Positions 1-5,742 of a stretch of DNA of 7,069 nucleotides are shown here, in pieces; within the stretch, counting starts at the first letter, position 1; every line of letters starts with the position of its first letter. The DNA comes from DATAFT01 sp035544635. Lineage in GTDB: Bacteria > Acidobacteriota > Thermoanaerobaculia > Multivoradales > Multivoraceae. A program made the translations under genes and the position numbers. Where the stretch lies: positions 1 to 7,069 of the forward strand of contig DATKDQ010000355.1 of assembly GCA_035544635.1 (NCBI GenBank), given 5' to 3'. Below the pieces are notes generated by a model. It made no database searches, was not told where the DNA came from, and was given only the letters and a program-made list of their open reading frames with translations.

Positions 1-1
1 C

Positions 2-154
2 GGCGTCCTGCGCGCGATCGACAAGCCCGCCTACGAGCAGGGGGTGGTCGACCAGATCCGCCGCGAGGAGGAACGCCGAGGCACCGGCCGCCTCGACGCG
101 CTGATCCGGTCGGGTGACATCTGGGAGGTGGCTGGCGCCGCTGACGGCGCATAG
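2..154 (+). CDS. korB: 2-oxoacid:ferredoxin oxidoreductase beta subunit, C-terminal fragment (5' end outside window)
   Basis: Only the last 50 codons are present, ending in TAG at 152-154. The visible tail has an acidic/basic helix (VDQIRREEERRG), then GRLDALIRSGDIWEV. From memory this matches the C-terminus of KorB-type beta subunits, whose usual ending is of the form GDLxALLxSGDTWxV. The beta subunit carries thiamine diphosphate and, with the alpha subunit, oxidatively decarboxylates a 2-oxoacid such as 2-oxoglutarate to the acyl-CoA while reducing ferredoxin in the cytoplasm. The TPP-binding and Fe-S parts lie upstream of the window, so neither substrate nor cofactor residues can be checked. 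After the family-like WEV the protein ends in AGAADGA. Those codons overlap a hairpin resembling the window's repeat module (135-150), so the last residues may be repeat-derived. A pyruvate- or other 2-oxoacid-specific paralogue is the alternative. Confidence 0.62.
   Translation, partial: GVLRAIDKPAYEQGVVDQIRREEERRGTGRLDALIRSGDIWEVAGAADGA
135..150 (+). repeat. H2-like hairpin inside the end of the KorB-like gene
   Basis: GCGCCG (135-140), loop CTGA, CGGCGC (145-150) is the same 6-bp stem as the H2 module of the intergenic repeats elsewhere in the window, with a different tetraloop. No H1 hairpin or recognisable linker is next to it. It lies in the last codons and ends one base before the stop codon. 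It could be a remnant of the repeat family that was captured as coding sequence, or a chance GC-rich palindrome. Confidence 0.3.
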
Positions 155-183
155 ACGGCCTTGGGGTCCCACACACGGCATAC

Positions 184-585
184 GTGGAGCGCGGCGGCAA
201 TCTCCTGATCCTGGCCCACGGTGGCTCGTGGGACCGCCGGTTCCAGATCTCCTCGCTGGCCGCGAGCGCGGCCGCCGCGGGACGGACGGTAGACGTCGCC
301 CTCTTCTTCGCCGCGCTGCGCGCCTGGGTCGCCGGAGAGTGGGACGAGCTCGATCCGGAGCCCCCGCTCGACCGCGCCCGGCTGGTCGAGCTGGGCATGC
401 CGCCGCTCTCGTCGCTGCTAGCTCCCGGACGCGAGCAGGGCCTGATACGGCTCTTCGCCTGCAGCGCCTCGCTCCGGCTCTACGGCCTCGACCCCGCCGC
501 GGCGCAGATCGCCGCCGACGCGATTCTCGGCTGGCAATCGTTCTCCAGAATGATCGAAAACGCCGGCTCGGTCGTTACCCTCTAA
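184..585 (+). CDS. DsrE/DsrF-like family protein
   Basis: This is a 133-residue cytoplasmic protein with the DsrE-like layout. It has an N-terminal beta strand NLLILAHGG (6-14), a helix rich in alanine (about 21-33), a strand VDVALFFAAL (36-45), then GLIRLFACSASLRLYGLD (86-103) with Cys93 at the usual position of the sulfur-carrying cysteine in DsrE/TusD-like proteins. Family members take part in sulfur relay, but many paralogues have no known role. The start is GTG at 184: an in-frame stop lies at 142-144 and no ATG, GTG or TTG occurs between them. No clear Shine-Dalgarno is visible. It follows the KorB-like stop by 29 nt, so co-transcription with the oxidoreductase is likely. A link between the two, for instance Fe-S or thiol chemistry, is only an inference. 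Confidence is good for the fold and low for the function. Confidence 0.68.
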   Translation: MERGGNLLILAHGGSWDRRFQISSLAASAAAAGRTVDVALFFAALRAWVAGEWDELDPEPPLDRARLVELGMPPLSSLLAPGREQGLIRLFACSASLRLYGLDPAAAQIAADAILGWQSFSRMIENAGSVVTL

Positions 586-602
586 GGCGGCCCGGAAACA
601 TT

Positions 603-614
603 CTCTCGCGAGAG
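603..614. other. 12-bp perfect palindrome CTCTCGCGAGAG
   Basis: A perfect 12-bp palindrome lies 17 nt after the DsrE-like stop and about 95 nt before the next promoter-like hexamer. It could be a dimeric repressor site. It has no T-run, so it is not a typical intrinsic terminator. The rest of the 586-723 gap shows nothing else that I can support apart from the -10-like hexamer at 710. Confidence 0.25.
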
Positions 615-709
615 TCCGTAGACACCCACGAGAAGAGGCCCCAGTGCGTCCCTTGCCTTTCACCCTGAACCCTCCGCCCTCCACCCACTCCCGGCGCGCG
701 CTGGCGCGA

Positions 710-715
710 TAGGCT
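710..715 (+). promoter_or_regulatory. -10-like hexamer TAGGCT close upstream of the adaptor ATG
   Basis: TAGGCT ends 8 nt before the ATG at 724, and no Shine-Dalgarno lies between. A start site 6-8 nt after the hexamer would fall essentially on the ATG, giving a leaderless mRNA for the export operon. No good -35 is seen. The same hexamer occurs at 3832, and variants occur before three other genes. Confidence 0.35.
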
Positions 716-723
716 CGCCCATC

Positions 724-1977
724 ATGGACATCAAGCGCGAGGGCGTCGCCGAGGCCAAGCGCCGGCGCCGGATCGTCTATGGCGTGATCGGCGCGGCGGT
801 CCTGGCGCTGGTGACCCTCGGGCTCTACCGGCTCGAGCCGGCGGCGCCCACGGTCGACCGTGCGACGGTCTGGCTCGACACCGTGAAGCGGGGCGAAATG
901 CTGCGCCAGGTGCGCGGGCCCGGGACGCTGGTCCCGGAGGAGATCCGGCGCATCGCGCTCTCGACCGAGGGCGTGGTCGAGAGGCGCCTCGTCCTGCCCG
1001 GAGCGACCGTCGAGGCCGACACGGTGATCCTCGAGCTTTCGAACTCCGAGCTCGAGCAGGAGACCCAGGACGCCGAGCTCGCGCTGCGCGCCGCCGAGGC
1101 CGACTACTCCGACCTCGCGGTTCGGCTCGACTCGCAGCTCCTGAACGACCGGGCGGAGGCGGCGCGCATCGAGTCGGAGTACCGTCAGGCGCTGCTCCAA
1201 GCCGAGGCCGACGAGAAGCTCCTCCGCGAGGGCCTGATTCCGGATATCACTCAGAAGCTGTCCCGACTGCGCGCCGACGAGCTCGCCAACCGCAACCAGA
1301 TCGAGGCGCAGCGCCTCGAGATCGCGGCGCAGTCGAACACCAAACAGCTCGCGTCGCGCCAGGCGCGCCTCGAGCAGACCGGTGCGCTCTATGAGCTGCG
1401 CAAGCGCCAGCTCGAGGGATTGAAGGTGCGTCCCGGGATCGCCGGAGTGCTCCAGGACGTGCCGGTCGAGATCGGCGAACGCGTGCCCGCCGGCAGGGTG
1501 CTCGCGGTCGTCGCCCAGCCCGACCACCTCAAGGCCGAGCTGCGCATCGCCGAGACCCAGGCGCGCGACGTCGCGGTCGGGCAGAAGGCGTCGATCGATA
1601 CCCGCAACGGCCTGATCGCGGGCGTCGTCTCCCGCATCGATCCGGCGGTGCGCGAGGGCACGGTCCTGGTCGACGTCGCGCTCGAGGGGGCGCTCCCGCG
1701 CGGCGCCCGTCCCGATCTCTCGGTCGACGGGACGCTCGAGATCGAGCGGCTCACCGACGTGCTCTACGTGGGCCGTCCGGCCTACGGCCAGGCCAACTCC
1801 ACCATCACGCTCTTCCGGCTCGAACGAGAGAGCTCGACCGCGATCCGCGTCCCGGTCGAGCTCGGCCGCAGCTCGGTGTCGACCATCGAGATCGTCCGCG
1901 GCCTGGAGGAGGGAGACCAGGTCGTGCTGTCCGACATCTCCCAGTTCGAGGATTACGATCGGGTGCGCCTCAATTGA
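724..1977 (+). CDS. HlyD/MacA-type periplasmic adaptor subunit (membrane fusion protein)
   Basis: This 417-residue protein links an inner-membrane exporter to an outer-membrane channel. The N-terminus is basic (KRRRR at 12-16) and is followed by one hydrophobic anchor (about 17-36), so the bulk is periplasmic. A first lipoyl half lies at about 82-106 (GVVERRLVLPGATVEADTVI). A long alpha-helical hairpin rich in Glu, Ala, Arg and Leu runs from about 107 to 232. The second lipoyl half is at 237-263 (PGIAGVLQDVPVEIGERV and onwards). A beta-barrel follows (about 268-345), then the membrane-proximal domain with GLEEGDQVVLSD (393-404). The length is normal for MacA-like adaptors. The start at 724 gives a standard anchor and lies just after a -10-like hexamer. 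Two ABC ATPase genes follow on the same strand, which indicates an ABC-driven MacA type rather than an RND type. No permease is encoded in the window. The substrate cannot be predicted. Confidence 0.88.
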   Translation: MDIKREGVAEAKRRRRIVYGVIGAAVLALVTLGLYRLEPAAPTVDRATVWLDTVKRGEMLRQVRGPGTLVPEEIRRIALSTEGVVERRLVLPGATVEADTVILELSNSELEQETQDAELALRAAEADYSDLAVRLDSQLLNDRAEAARIESEYRQALLQAEADEKLLREGLIPDITQKLSRLRADELANRNQIEAQRLEIAAQSNTKQLASRQARLEQTGALYELRKRQLEGLKVRPGIAGVLQDVPVEIGERVPAGRVLAVVAQPDHLKAELRIAETQARDVAVGQKASIDTRNGLIAGVVSRIDPAVREGTVLVDVALEGALPRGARPDLSVDGTLEIERLTDVLYVGRPAYGQANSTITLFRLERESSTAIRVPVELGRSSVSTIEIVRGLEEGDQVVLSDISQFEDYDRVRLN

Positions 1978-2051
1978 GCCGGCTCCGGGACGACTCGGGA
2001 GCTCGGTCGGCCGGGACGGCTCGGACCAGCGCGGAAGACACGGAGACGTAG

Positions 2052-2105
2052 ATGTTCAGCCATCCAGAAGGAACGATCGGAGCGAGCCGGAGGCGACCGC
2101 GATGA
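2052..2105 (+). CDS. Possible 17-codon leader ORF coupled to ABC ATPase 1
   Basis: ATG at 2052 is preceded by GGAG (2042-2045) at 6 nt and encodes MFSHPEGTIGASRRRPR. Its TGA at 2103-2105 overlaps the ATPase start as ATGA. This geometry is what translational coupling looks like, and it sits in the only long gap (124 nt) between the adaptor and the ATPase. The peptide is unrecognised and its codon use is unremarkable. A chance ORF is quite possible in such GC-rich DNA. Confidence 0.25.
   Translation: MFSHPEGTIGASRRRPR
2089..2093 (+). promoter_or_regulatory. Shine-Dalgarno GGAGG for ABC ATPase 1
   Basis: GGAGG lies 8 nt before the ATG at 2102, an ideal spacing. It supports that start and contrasts with the genes behind putative own promoters (724, 5732 on the - strand, 5888, 6863), which have none. 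Confidence 0.6.
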
Positions 2106-2824
2106 CCCAGGCAGAGAACCTCGGAGACCCCCTCATCCACCTGCAGAACGTCAACAAGGTGTTCTACACCGAAGAGGTGGAGACCCACGCGCTCCACGAG
2201 GTGGAGCTCGAGATCCGCCGCGGCGAGTACCTCTCGATCGCGGGACCGTCCGGGTGCGGGAAATCGACACTGCTCTCGATCCTCGGGCTGCTCGACTCGC
2301 CCACCGAGGGTCAGTACACCTTGAACGGCCAGGCGGTCGCGGACCTCAGCATGTCGCAGCGCGCCCGCATCCGAAACCGCGAGGTCGGCTTCATCTTCCA
2401 GGCCTTCAACCTGATCGGCGACCTCACCGTGTACGAGAACGTCGAGCTGCCGCTCACCTACCGCGGCACGCCGGCCGCCGAGCGCAAGCAGAAGGTTCAG
2501 GACGCCCTCGAGCGCGTGGGCATGGCGCACCGTATGAAGCATTACCCGGCGCAGCTCTCGGGCGGCCAGCAGCAGAGAGTCGCGGTGGCGCGGGCGGTGG
2601 TGGGCGACCCTTCGATCCTGCTCGCCGACGAGCCCACCGGGAACCTCGACTCCACCAACGGCGAGCAGGTGATGGACCTCCTGCGCGAGCTGCACCGCGG
2701 CGGCGCCACCCTGTGCATGGTCACCCACGATCCTCGTTACGCGAGCTACGCCGAGCGCACGGTCCGGCTCTTCGACGGCAAGATCGTGGAGGATCAGAAG
2801 GCGGCGGCCACGGCCGCCAATTGA
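2102..2824 (+). CDS. ABC transporter ATP-binding protein, MacB/LolD/FtsE type (first of two)
   Basis: This 240-residue cytoplasmic ATPase has every catalytic motif intact: Walker A GPSGCGKST (48-56), Q-loop FIFQAFNL with Gln100, signature LSGGQQQRV (152-160), Walker B ILLADE (172-177) with catalytic Glu177, D-loop NLDS (181-184) and switch His209 in VTHD. The LADEPTGNLDS block and the short length are typical of the MacB/LolD/FtsE (type VII) group, which powers periplasmic work rather than drug transport through the membrane. It lies 124 nt after the adaptor on the same strand, so both are likely one exporter. The start is chosen for the GGAGG at 8 nt. The protein ends in an Ala-rich low-complexity tail. 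It is clearly a different paralogue from the next ATPase rather than a recent duplicate. No permease partner is visible. Confidence 0.93.
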   Translation: MTQAENLGDPLIHLQNVNKVFYTEEVETHALHEVELEIRRGEYLSIAGPSGCGKSTLLSILGLLDSPTEGQYTLNGQAVADLSMSQRARIRNREVGFIFQAFNLIGDLTVYENVELPLTYRGTPAAERKQKVQDALERVGMAHRMKHYPAQLSGGQQQRVAVARAVVGDPSILLADEPTGNLDSTNGEQVMDLLRELHRGGATLCMVTHDPRYASYAERTVRLFDGKIVEDQKAAATAAN

Positions 2825-2865
2825 TGCCCGGAGAGCGCCGTCCGCGGCCCCACAGAGCGAAGCGA

Positions 2866-2924
2866 GCGCCGTCCGCGGCGCCGAAGTCATGCGAGCGGAG
2901 GGCGTGGTACTCACCACGCCCGGG
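2866..2924 (-). repeat. Two-hairpin intergenic repeat, locus A copy 1
   Basis: The element is on the - strand. In + coordinates, H2 is GCGCCG (2866-2871), loop TCCG, CGGCGC (2876-2881). The linker is 2882-2899. H1 is GGGCGTGGT (2900-2908), loop ACTC, ACCACGCCC (2913-2921), a perfect 9-bp stem flanked by GGA on its left side and GGG on its right. It is repeated 84 nt downstream (52 of 56 bases identical over 2866-2921). A third, H2-only remnant (GCGCCG, loop TCCG, CGGC, then mismatches) lies at 2835-2849. The locus lies inside the export operon, between the two ATPase genes, and antisense to them. Confidence 0.8.
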
Positions 2925-2949
2925 AGCGTGCGAGCGAGCGAAGCGAGCA

Positions 2950-3008
2950 GCGCCGTCCGCGGCGCCGAGAGCATGCGAGCGGAGGGCGTGGTATTCACCA
3001 CGCCCGGA
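2950..3008 (-). repeat. Two-hairpin intergenic repeat, locus A copy 2
   Basis: This is the second tandem copy, 84 nt after copy 1, with the same H1 stem and one loop change. H2 is GCGCCG (2950-2955), loop TCCG, CGGCGC (2960-2965). H1 is GGGCGTGGT (2984-2992), loop ATTC, ACCACGCCC (2997-3005), flanked by GGA on both sides. The sequence just after it (GGAGCGAGCGGAG) supplies the only purine-rich stretch that could serve as ribosome-binding site for the ATPase starting at 3021. Confidence 0.8.
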
Positions 3009-3020
3009 GCGAGCGGAGCC

Positions 3021-3740
3021 ATGATCCGGCTGCGCAACCTCGAGAAGCACTTCACCACCGGTGCCGGCCGCACCTACGTGCTGCGGCAGATCACCCTCGA
3101 TGTCGCCGAGGGCGAGTTCGTGACCATCATGGGGCCCTCCGGGGCCGGCAAGTCGACGCTCCTCCACATCCTCGGGATGCTCGACAACGTCTACGACGGC
3201 GAGTACCACTTCCTCGGCGAGCCGGTTCACGAGCTCCGGCCCAAGGAGCGGGCCGAGCTGCACAAGGCGAACATCGGCTTCGTATTCCAGAGCTACCATC
3301 TGCTCGATCAGATGACGGTGTACGAGAACCTCGAGGTGCCCCTCTCCTATCGCAACGTCAAACGCGCAGAGCGCCAGAGCATGGTGGCGGACATCCTCGA
3401 CCGCTTTCAGATCGTGGGTAAGAAAGACCTCTACCCGAATCAGCTCTCGGGCGGGCAGCAGCAACTGGTCGCGGTCGCGCGCGCGATCATTACCAACCCC
3501 CGTCTCGTCCTCGCCGACGAGCCGACGGGCAACCTCCACAGCGCGCAGGCGCGCGAGATCATGGAGCTGTTCGAGAGGCTCAATGGCGAAGGCACCACGA
3601 TCATCCAGGTGACGCACTCCGAGCAGAACGCGGCCTACAGCGATCGCATCGTCCAGCTCCAGGATGGCTGGATCGTGAAGAGCCCGGACCTCGCCGCTGC
3701 GGCACGCGCGGCGGCCCCCTCCCAGCTCCGGGAGCGGTGA
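3021..3740 (+). CDS. ABC transporter ATP-binding protein, MacB-like, with variant D-loop (second of two)
   Basis: This 239-residue cytoplasmic ATPase has Walker A GPSGAGKST (38-46), Gln90 in FVFQSYHL, signature LSGGQQQLV (142-150), Walker B LVLADE (162-167) and switch His199 in VTHS. There are two departures from the norm: Leu149 replaces the usual Arg after the signature, and the D-loop reads NLHS (171-174) instead of NLDS. From memory, the same variant occurs in a subfamily of MacB-like ATPases from Acidobacteria and related taxa, so it is probably a conserved trait rather than damage. I chose ATG 3021 because it opens the family's first strand (MIRLRNLEKHF). An in-frame ATG at 2889 would add 44 residues made entirely of the repeat array. 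The protein is probably the partner of the first ATPase in a heteromeric exporter, or serves a second permease. It ends in an Ala-rich tail. No permease follows. Confidence 0.9.
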   Translation: MIRLRNLEKHFTTGAGRTYVLRQITLDVAEGEFVTIMGPSGAGKSTLLHILGMLDNVYDGEYHFLGEPVHELRPKERAELHKANIGFVFQSYHLLDQMTVYENLEVPLSYRNVKRAERQSMVADILDRFQIVGKKDLYPNQLSGGQQQLVAVARAIITNPRLVLADEPTGNLHSAQAREIMELFERLNGEGTTIIQVTHSEQNAAYSDRIVQLQDGWIVKSPDLAAAARAAAPSQLRER

Positions 3741-3745
3741 TAACA

Positions 3746-3780
3746 CTCCCTGCGCCGACATGAAGGCGCCGCAGGCGGCC
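3746..3780 (+). repeat. Degenerate linker + H2 remnant after ABC ATPase 2
   Basis: Starting 5 nt after the stop, the stretch reads TCCCTGCGCCGACATGAAG, then GCGCCG (3766-3771), loop CAGG, CGGCCC. This matches the repeat family's linker (TCC...CATGA) and H2, but the H2 stem is cut to four pairs and there is no H1 hairpin. It looks like an eroded family member. The rest of the 222-nt gap up to 3962 holds a weak promoter (3809-3837) and a 20-codon ORF at 3870-3932 (MGTSRTVTRG start) without a good ribosome-binding site. Confidence 0.35.
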
Positions 3781-3808
3781 CGTCCCGGGGATCGCCTCCG
3801 GCCATCAC

Positions 3809-3837
3809 TTGCTCCCCCGGCCCCCGCCGGGTAGGCT
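3809..3837 (+). promoter_or_regulatory. Possible sigma-70-type promoter TTGCTC-N17-TAGGCT
   Basis: TTGCTC (3809-3814) and TAGGCT (3832-3837) are exactly 17 nt apart. The -10 is identical to the hexamer before the adaptor gene. The predicted start near 3845 lies about 118 nt before the rhodanese-like ATG, so unlike the other genes this transcript would have a leader. Each box matches consensus at only about half of its positions. Confidence 0.3.
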
Positions 3838-3962
3838 TCCCGACATCCACGGCGATCTGCGAAGAAACCATGGGGACCAGCCGGACCGTGACGCGGGGGC
3901 TCAGGGCAGCGCTGGCGGCGCACGGTGCCTGAGCGCATCCGGGAACGGCTCGAAATTCGGCT

Positions 3963-4340
3963 ATGCCTACCAAGTACGACGAGGACTCGGCACCCATCGT
4001 CCAGTTCGACGCGCGGCTCGAGATCTCGCCCTTCCTGGTGTTCCGCCGCCTGCGTGAGGGAAAGCCCGTCACCCTGGTCGACGTACGCAAGGAGCCCAAG
4101 GGGCACACCCTCGAGGGCTCCGAGCCGCTGACCGCGGACTTCGAGCCGCCGCCCGACTCGATGACCGTGCTCTTCGACGACGATGGAACGCTGGCGATCG
4201 ACATCGTCGAGGCCTTCCAGGAGCGCGGCCACCCCCAGGTCAAGGCGCTCTTCGGCGGTCTCGAGCTGTGGAAGTTCTCGCTCGACCCCAATGTGGTGGG
4301 CGAGCACACCTACCTGATCGCCGTTCCGGAAGAGGAGTAG
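3963..4340 (+). CDS. Small rhodanese-like domain protein lacking the active-site cysteine
   Basis: This 125-residue cytoplasmic protein has no signal peptide. The rhodanese fold shows in ISPFLVFRRLREG (21-33), the strand LVDVR (38-42), and LFGGLELWK (96-104), the counterpart of the usual L.GG...W near the end. Where active rhodaneses have a strand followed by a Cys-containing loop (V-x-x-C-x-x-G), this protein has VLFDDDG (69-75), and it contains no cysteine anywhere. It therefore cannot form the persulfide intermediate of sulfurtransferases and may bind a partner or an anion instead. It starts at ATG 3963 with no clear Shine-Dalgarno. It lies 222 nt after the ATPase, so it is probably a separate unit, and it converges with the DUF1015 gene. 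The fold is fairly secure. The role is unknown. Confidence 0.68.
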   Translation: MPTKYDEDSAPIVQFDARLEISPFLVFRRLREGKPVTLVDVRKEPKGHTLEGSEPLTADFEPPPDSMTVLFDDDGTLAIDIVEAFQERGHPQVKALFGGLELWKFSLDPNVVGEHTYLIAVPEEE

Positions 4341-4370
4341 GCGCCGGACGGTGTCCCAACGGAGCAGGGA

Positions 4371-4389
4371 GCGCGTCCGAAGGACGCGC
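4371..4389. terminator. GC-rich hairpin between convergent genes, possible terminator without T-tract
   Basis: GCGCGTCC (4371-4378), loop GAA, GGACGCGC (4382-4389) is a perfect 8-bp stem 30 nt after the rhodanese-like stop and before the convergent DUF1015 gene. No T-run follows on either strand, so factor-independent termination is doubtful. Immediately after the rhodanese stop, 4340-4355 (GGCGCCGGACGGTGTC) also resembles a damaged H2 module. Confidence 0.3.
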
Positions 4390-4394
4390 GACGC

Positions 4395-4497
4395 GCGCCG
4401 CCCTCGGCGCCAGAGTCATCAAGCCGGCGCCCGTCCGCGGGCGCTCGGCGGGAGGCATGCTAGCGGAGGAAATGCTACTCAGCATTTCCGGAGCTAG
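4395..4497 (-). repeat. Two-hairpin intergenic repeat, locus B (single copy with an extra H2-type hairpin)
   Basis: The element is on the - strand, in the sense direction of the DUF1015 gene and starting at its stop codon. In + coordinates, H1 is GGAAATGCT (4468-4476), loop ACTC, AGCATTTCC (4481-4489). It is framed by GGA on both sides and by an outer stem CTAGC / GCTAG (4460-4464, 4493-4497). One H2-like hairpin is GCGCCCG, loop TCCG, CGGGCGC (4427-4444). The canonical H2 is GCGCCG, loop CCCT, CGGCGC (4395-4410), preceded in element orientation by the linker ATGACTCTG. The DUF1015 stop TAG lies in the outer arm. Confidence 0.75.
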
Positions 4498-5732
4498 AGC
4501 AGCAGCGCGTCGTGGCCGACCCAAACCAGGCCCGAGATGAGCTTCGGCAGGAACCGGGTCGACTTGGGAGGCAGGAGGTCGCCTTGGCTGACCGCCTGGG
4601 CGAAGTCGCTCGCCGCCATCGGCGGTAGCCAGAAGCCGGCCGCAACCTCGCCGCGATCGACCCGGTCGAACACCACCTCCGGATCGTCGACGTAGGCAAT
4701 GGTGCCGTCGACGCCGGCCTGGGCGCGGAAGCCCGCGGCCGGCAGGACCATCCAGTGCAGCAGGACGACCGGCAGCGCACGGGCCCGGCCGGGCGTCCCG
4801 GGAGGCGCCTTCGCCGTATCGAGCCGCCACAGCTCGGGCCGCCCGCCGCGCGCCCATACCCCGATCGCCGGCGCCGGAGCGGCGGCCACCGCGCCTGCCA
4901 GGTCGCGGCCGGAGCGCCCGGGAGCGGGCTCACGCGATGCGGCGAGCGGCGCGGCGAGATCCGCGTCGAACGGACGGCGCAGCACGCGGTGGATCGGATC
5001 GATACGCAGCGATCGCGACTCCAGGCTCCAGAGCACGGCCATCTTGGTGGCGGCCGCCGTCCCCTCTCGCGCCCCGGTCTCGCGCGAGTAGAGCTGCGCC
5101 GTGCGGCAGCGATGATGCCCGTCGGCGATGGTGGCCGCGCGCCCGGCGACTGCCTCCTTGTACCGTTCGATGCGCACCGGATCGGTGACGCGATGGACGC
5201 TGTGACGCAAGCCGCCGGCATCGACATGGCTCGCGAAGGGGTCGCTTCCGGCCACGTCCTCGGCGAGCAGCCGCTCGAGCGCTCCCTCGTCGTCCGCAAT
5301 CAGCATCACCGGCTCGGGATCGATGCGCGTCTCGCGCAGCAGGGCGAGCCGGTCCTCGAGCGGCTTCTCCACCGTCTGCTCGTGGGGCCGTAGCGCGCTC
5401 CGCTCGGGCGTGCCGACGTCGACCACGCAGCAGAGCCCGAGCCGGCGTGGCTCGCCCGGCGCATCTACGACGTAGGGATAGAGCGCCGGCTCGCGATCGC
5501 GGGCCACCGCACCTTCCTCCACCCACTTGGCGTGGACGAAGGCCGCCGCCTGGTACCCGTTGTCGCCTCCGCGCGGCACCGGACGGGTGAAGCGGGAGAA
5601 GTGATGGGGCGAGCGCGCGTGGAGCTGGTCGCGCAGGCGCTCGTCGATCTGATCGAACGGAGGCGCCGCCAGCCGGCCGGGGTCGCCCGCCTTGGACGTG
5701 TAGTGGAAGCCCTGAAACGCGTGGATCTGCAT
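4494..5732 (-). CDS. DUF1015 family protein
   Basis: This 412-residue protein is of normal length for the family. Its marks appear in order: N-terminal LAAPPFDQI (21-29), equivalent to the family's APPYDVI; RPHEQTVEKPLEDRL (115-129), equivalent to the HExT...K.DRL motif; TIADGHHRCRTA (201-212), the diagnostic ADGHHR motif; and C-terminal LLPPKSTRFLPKLISGLV (386-403). The His/Asp-rich conserved motifs suggest a catalytic or metal/phosphate-binding pocket, but I know of no established reaction. No signal peptide or membrane segment is seen, so it is cytoplasmic. It is transcribed away from the SDR gene. The start ATG (5730-5732) lies 10 nt after TACAAT with no Shine-Dalgarno. The stop lies in the outer arm of repeat B. 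Family assignment is firm, function open. Confidence 0.9.
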   Translation of the reverse strand: MQIHAFQGFHYTSKAGDPGRLAAPPFDQIDERLRDQLHARSPHHFSRFTRPVPRGGDNGYQAAAFVHAKWVEEGAVARDREPALYPYVVDAPGEPRRLGLCCVVDVGTPERSALRPHEQTVEKPLEDRLALLRETRIDPEPVMLIADDEGALERLLAEDVAGSDPFASHVDAGGLRHSVHRVTDPVRIERYKEAVAGRAATIADGHHRCRTAQLYSRETGAREGTAAATKMAVLWSLESRSLRIDPIHRVLRRPFDADLAAPLAASREPAPGRSGRDLAGAVAAAPAPAIGVWARGGRPELWRLDTAKAPPGTPGRARALPVVLLHWMVLPAAGFRAQAGVDGTIAYVDDPEVVFDRVDRGEVAAGFWLPPMAASDFAQAVSQGDLLPPKSTRFLPKLISGLVWVGHDALLL

Positions 5733-5742
5733 GAGGTACGCG

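Noticed and set aside
418..1527. Long - strand open frame (369 codons) opposite the adaptor gene
   Set aside because: It is a shadow of the GC-rich adaptor gene. Its translation has no family motif and the + strand protein is a clear HlyD/MacA adaptor.
2835..3010. CRISPR-like array
   Set aside because: The units are adjacent tandem copies with their own internal hairpins and no unique spacers, and no cas genes are nearby.
1970..3073. Long - strand open frame (367 codons) opposite the first ATPase
   Set aside because: It is a shadow of an ATPase with every catalytic motif on the + strand. Its repeated protein segment is just repeat array A translated.
3870..3932. 20-codon ORF before the rhodanese-like gene
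   Set aside because: It has only a weak purine stretch (GAAGAAA) upstream, no recognisable peptide and no coupling to the next gene. A chance ORF is more likely.
2721..4307. Long - strand open frame (528 codons) across the second ATPase, the gap and the rhodanese gene
   Set aside because: It is antisense to two recognisable genes and runs through the repeat array. The translation is Arg/Gly/Ala-rich without domains.
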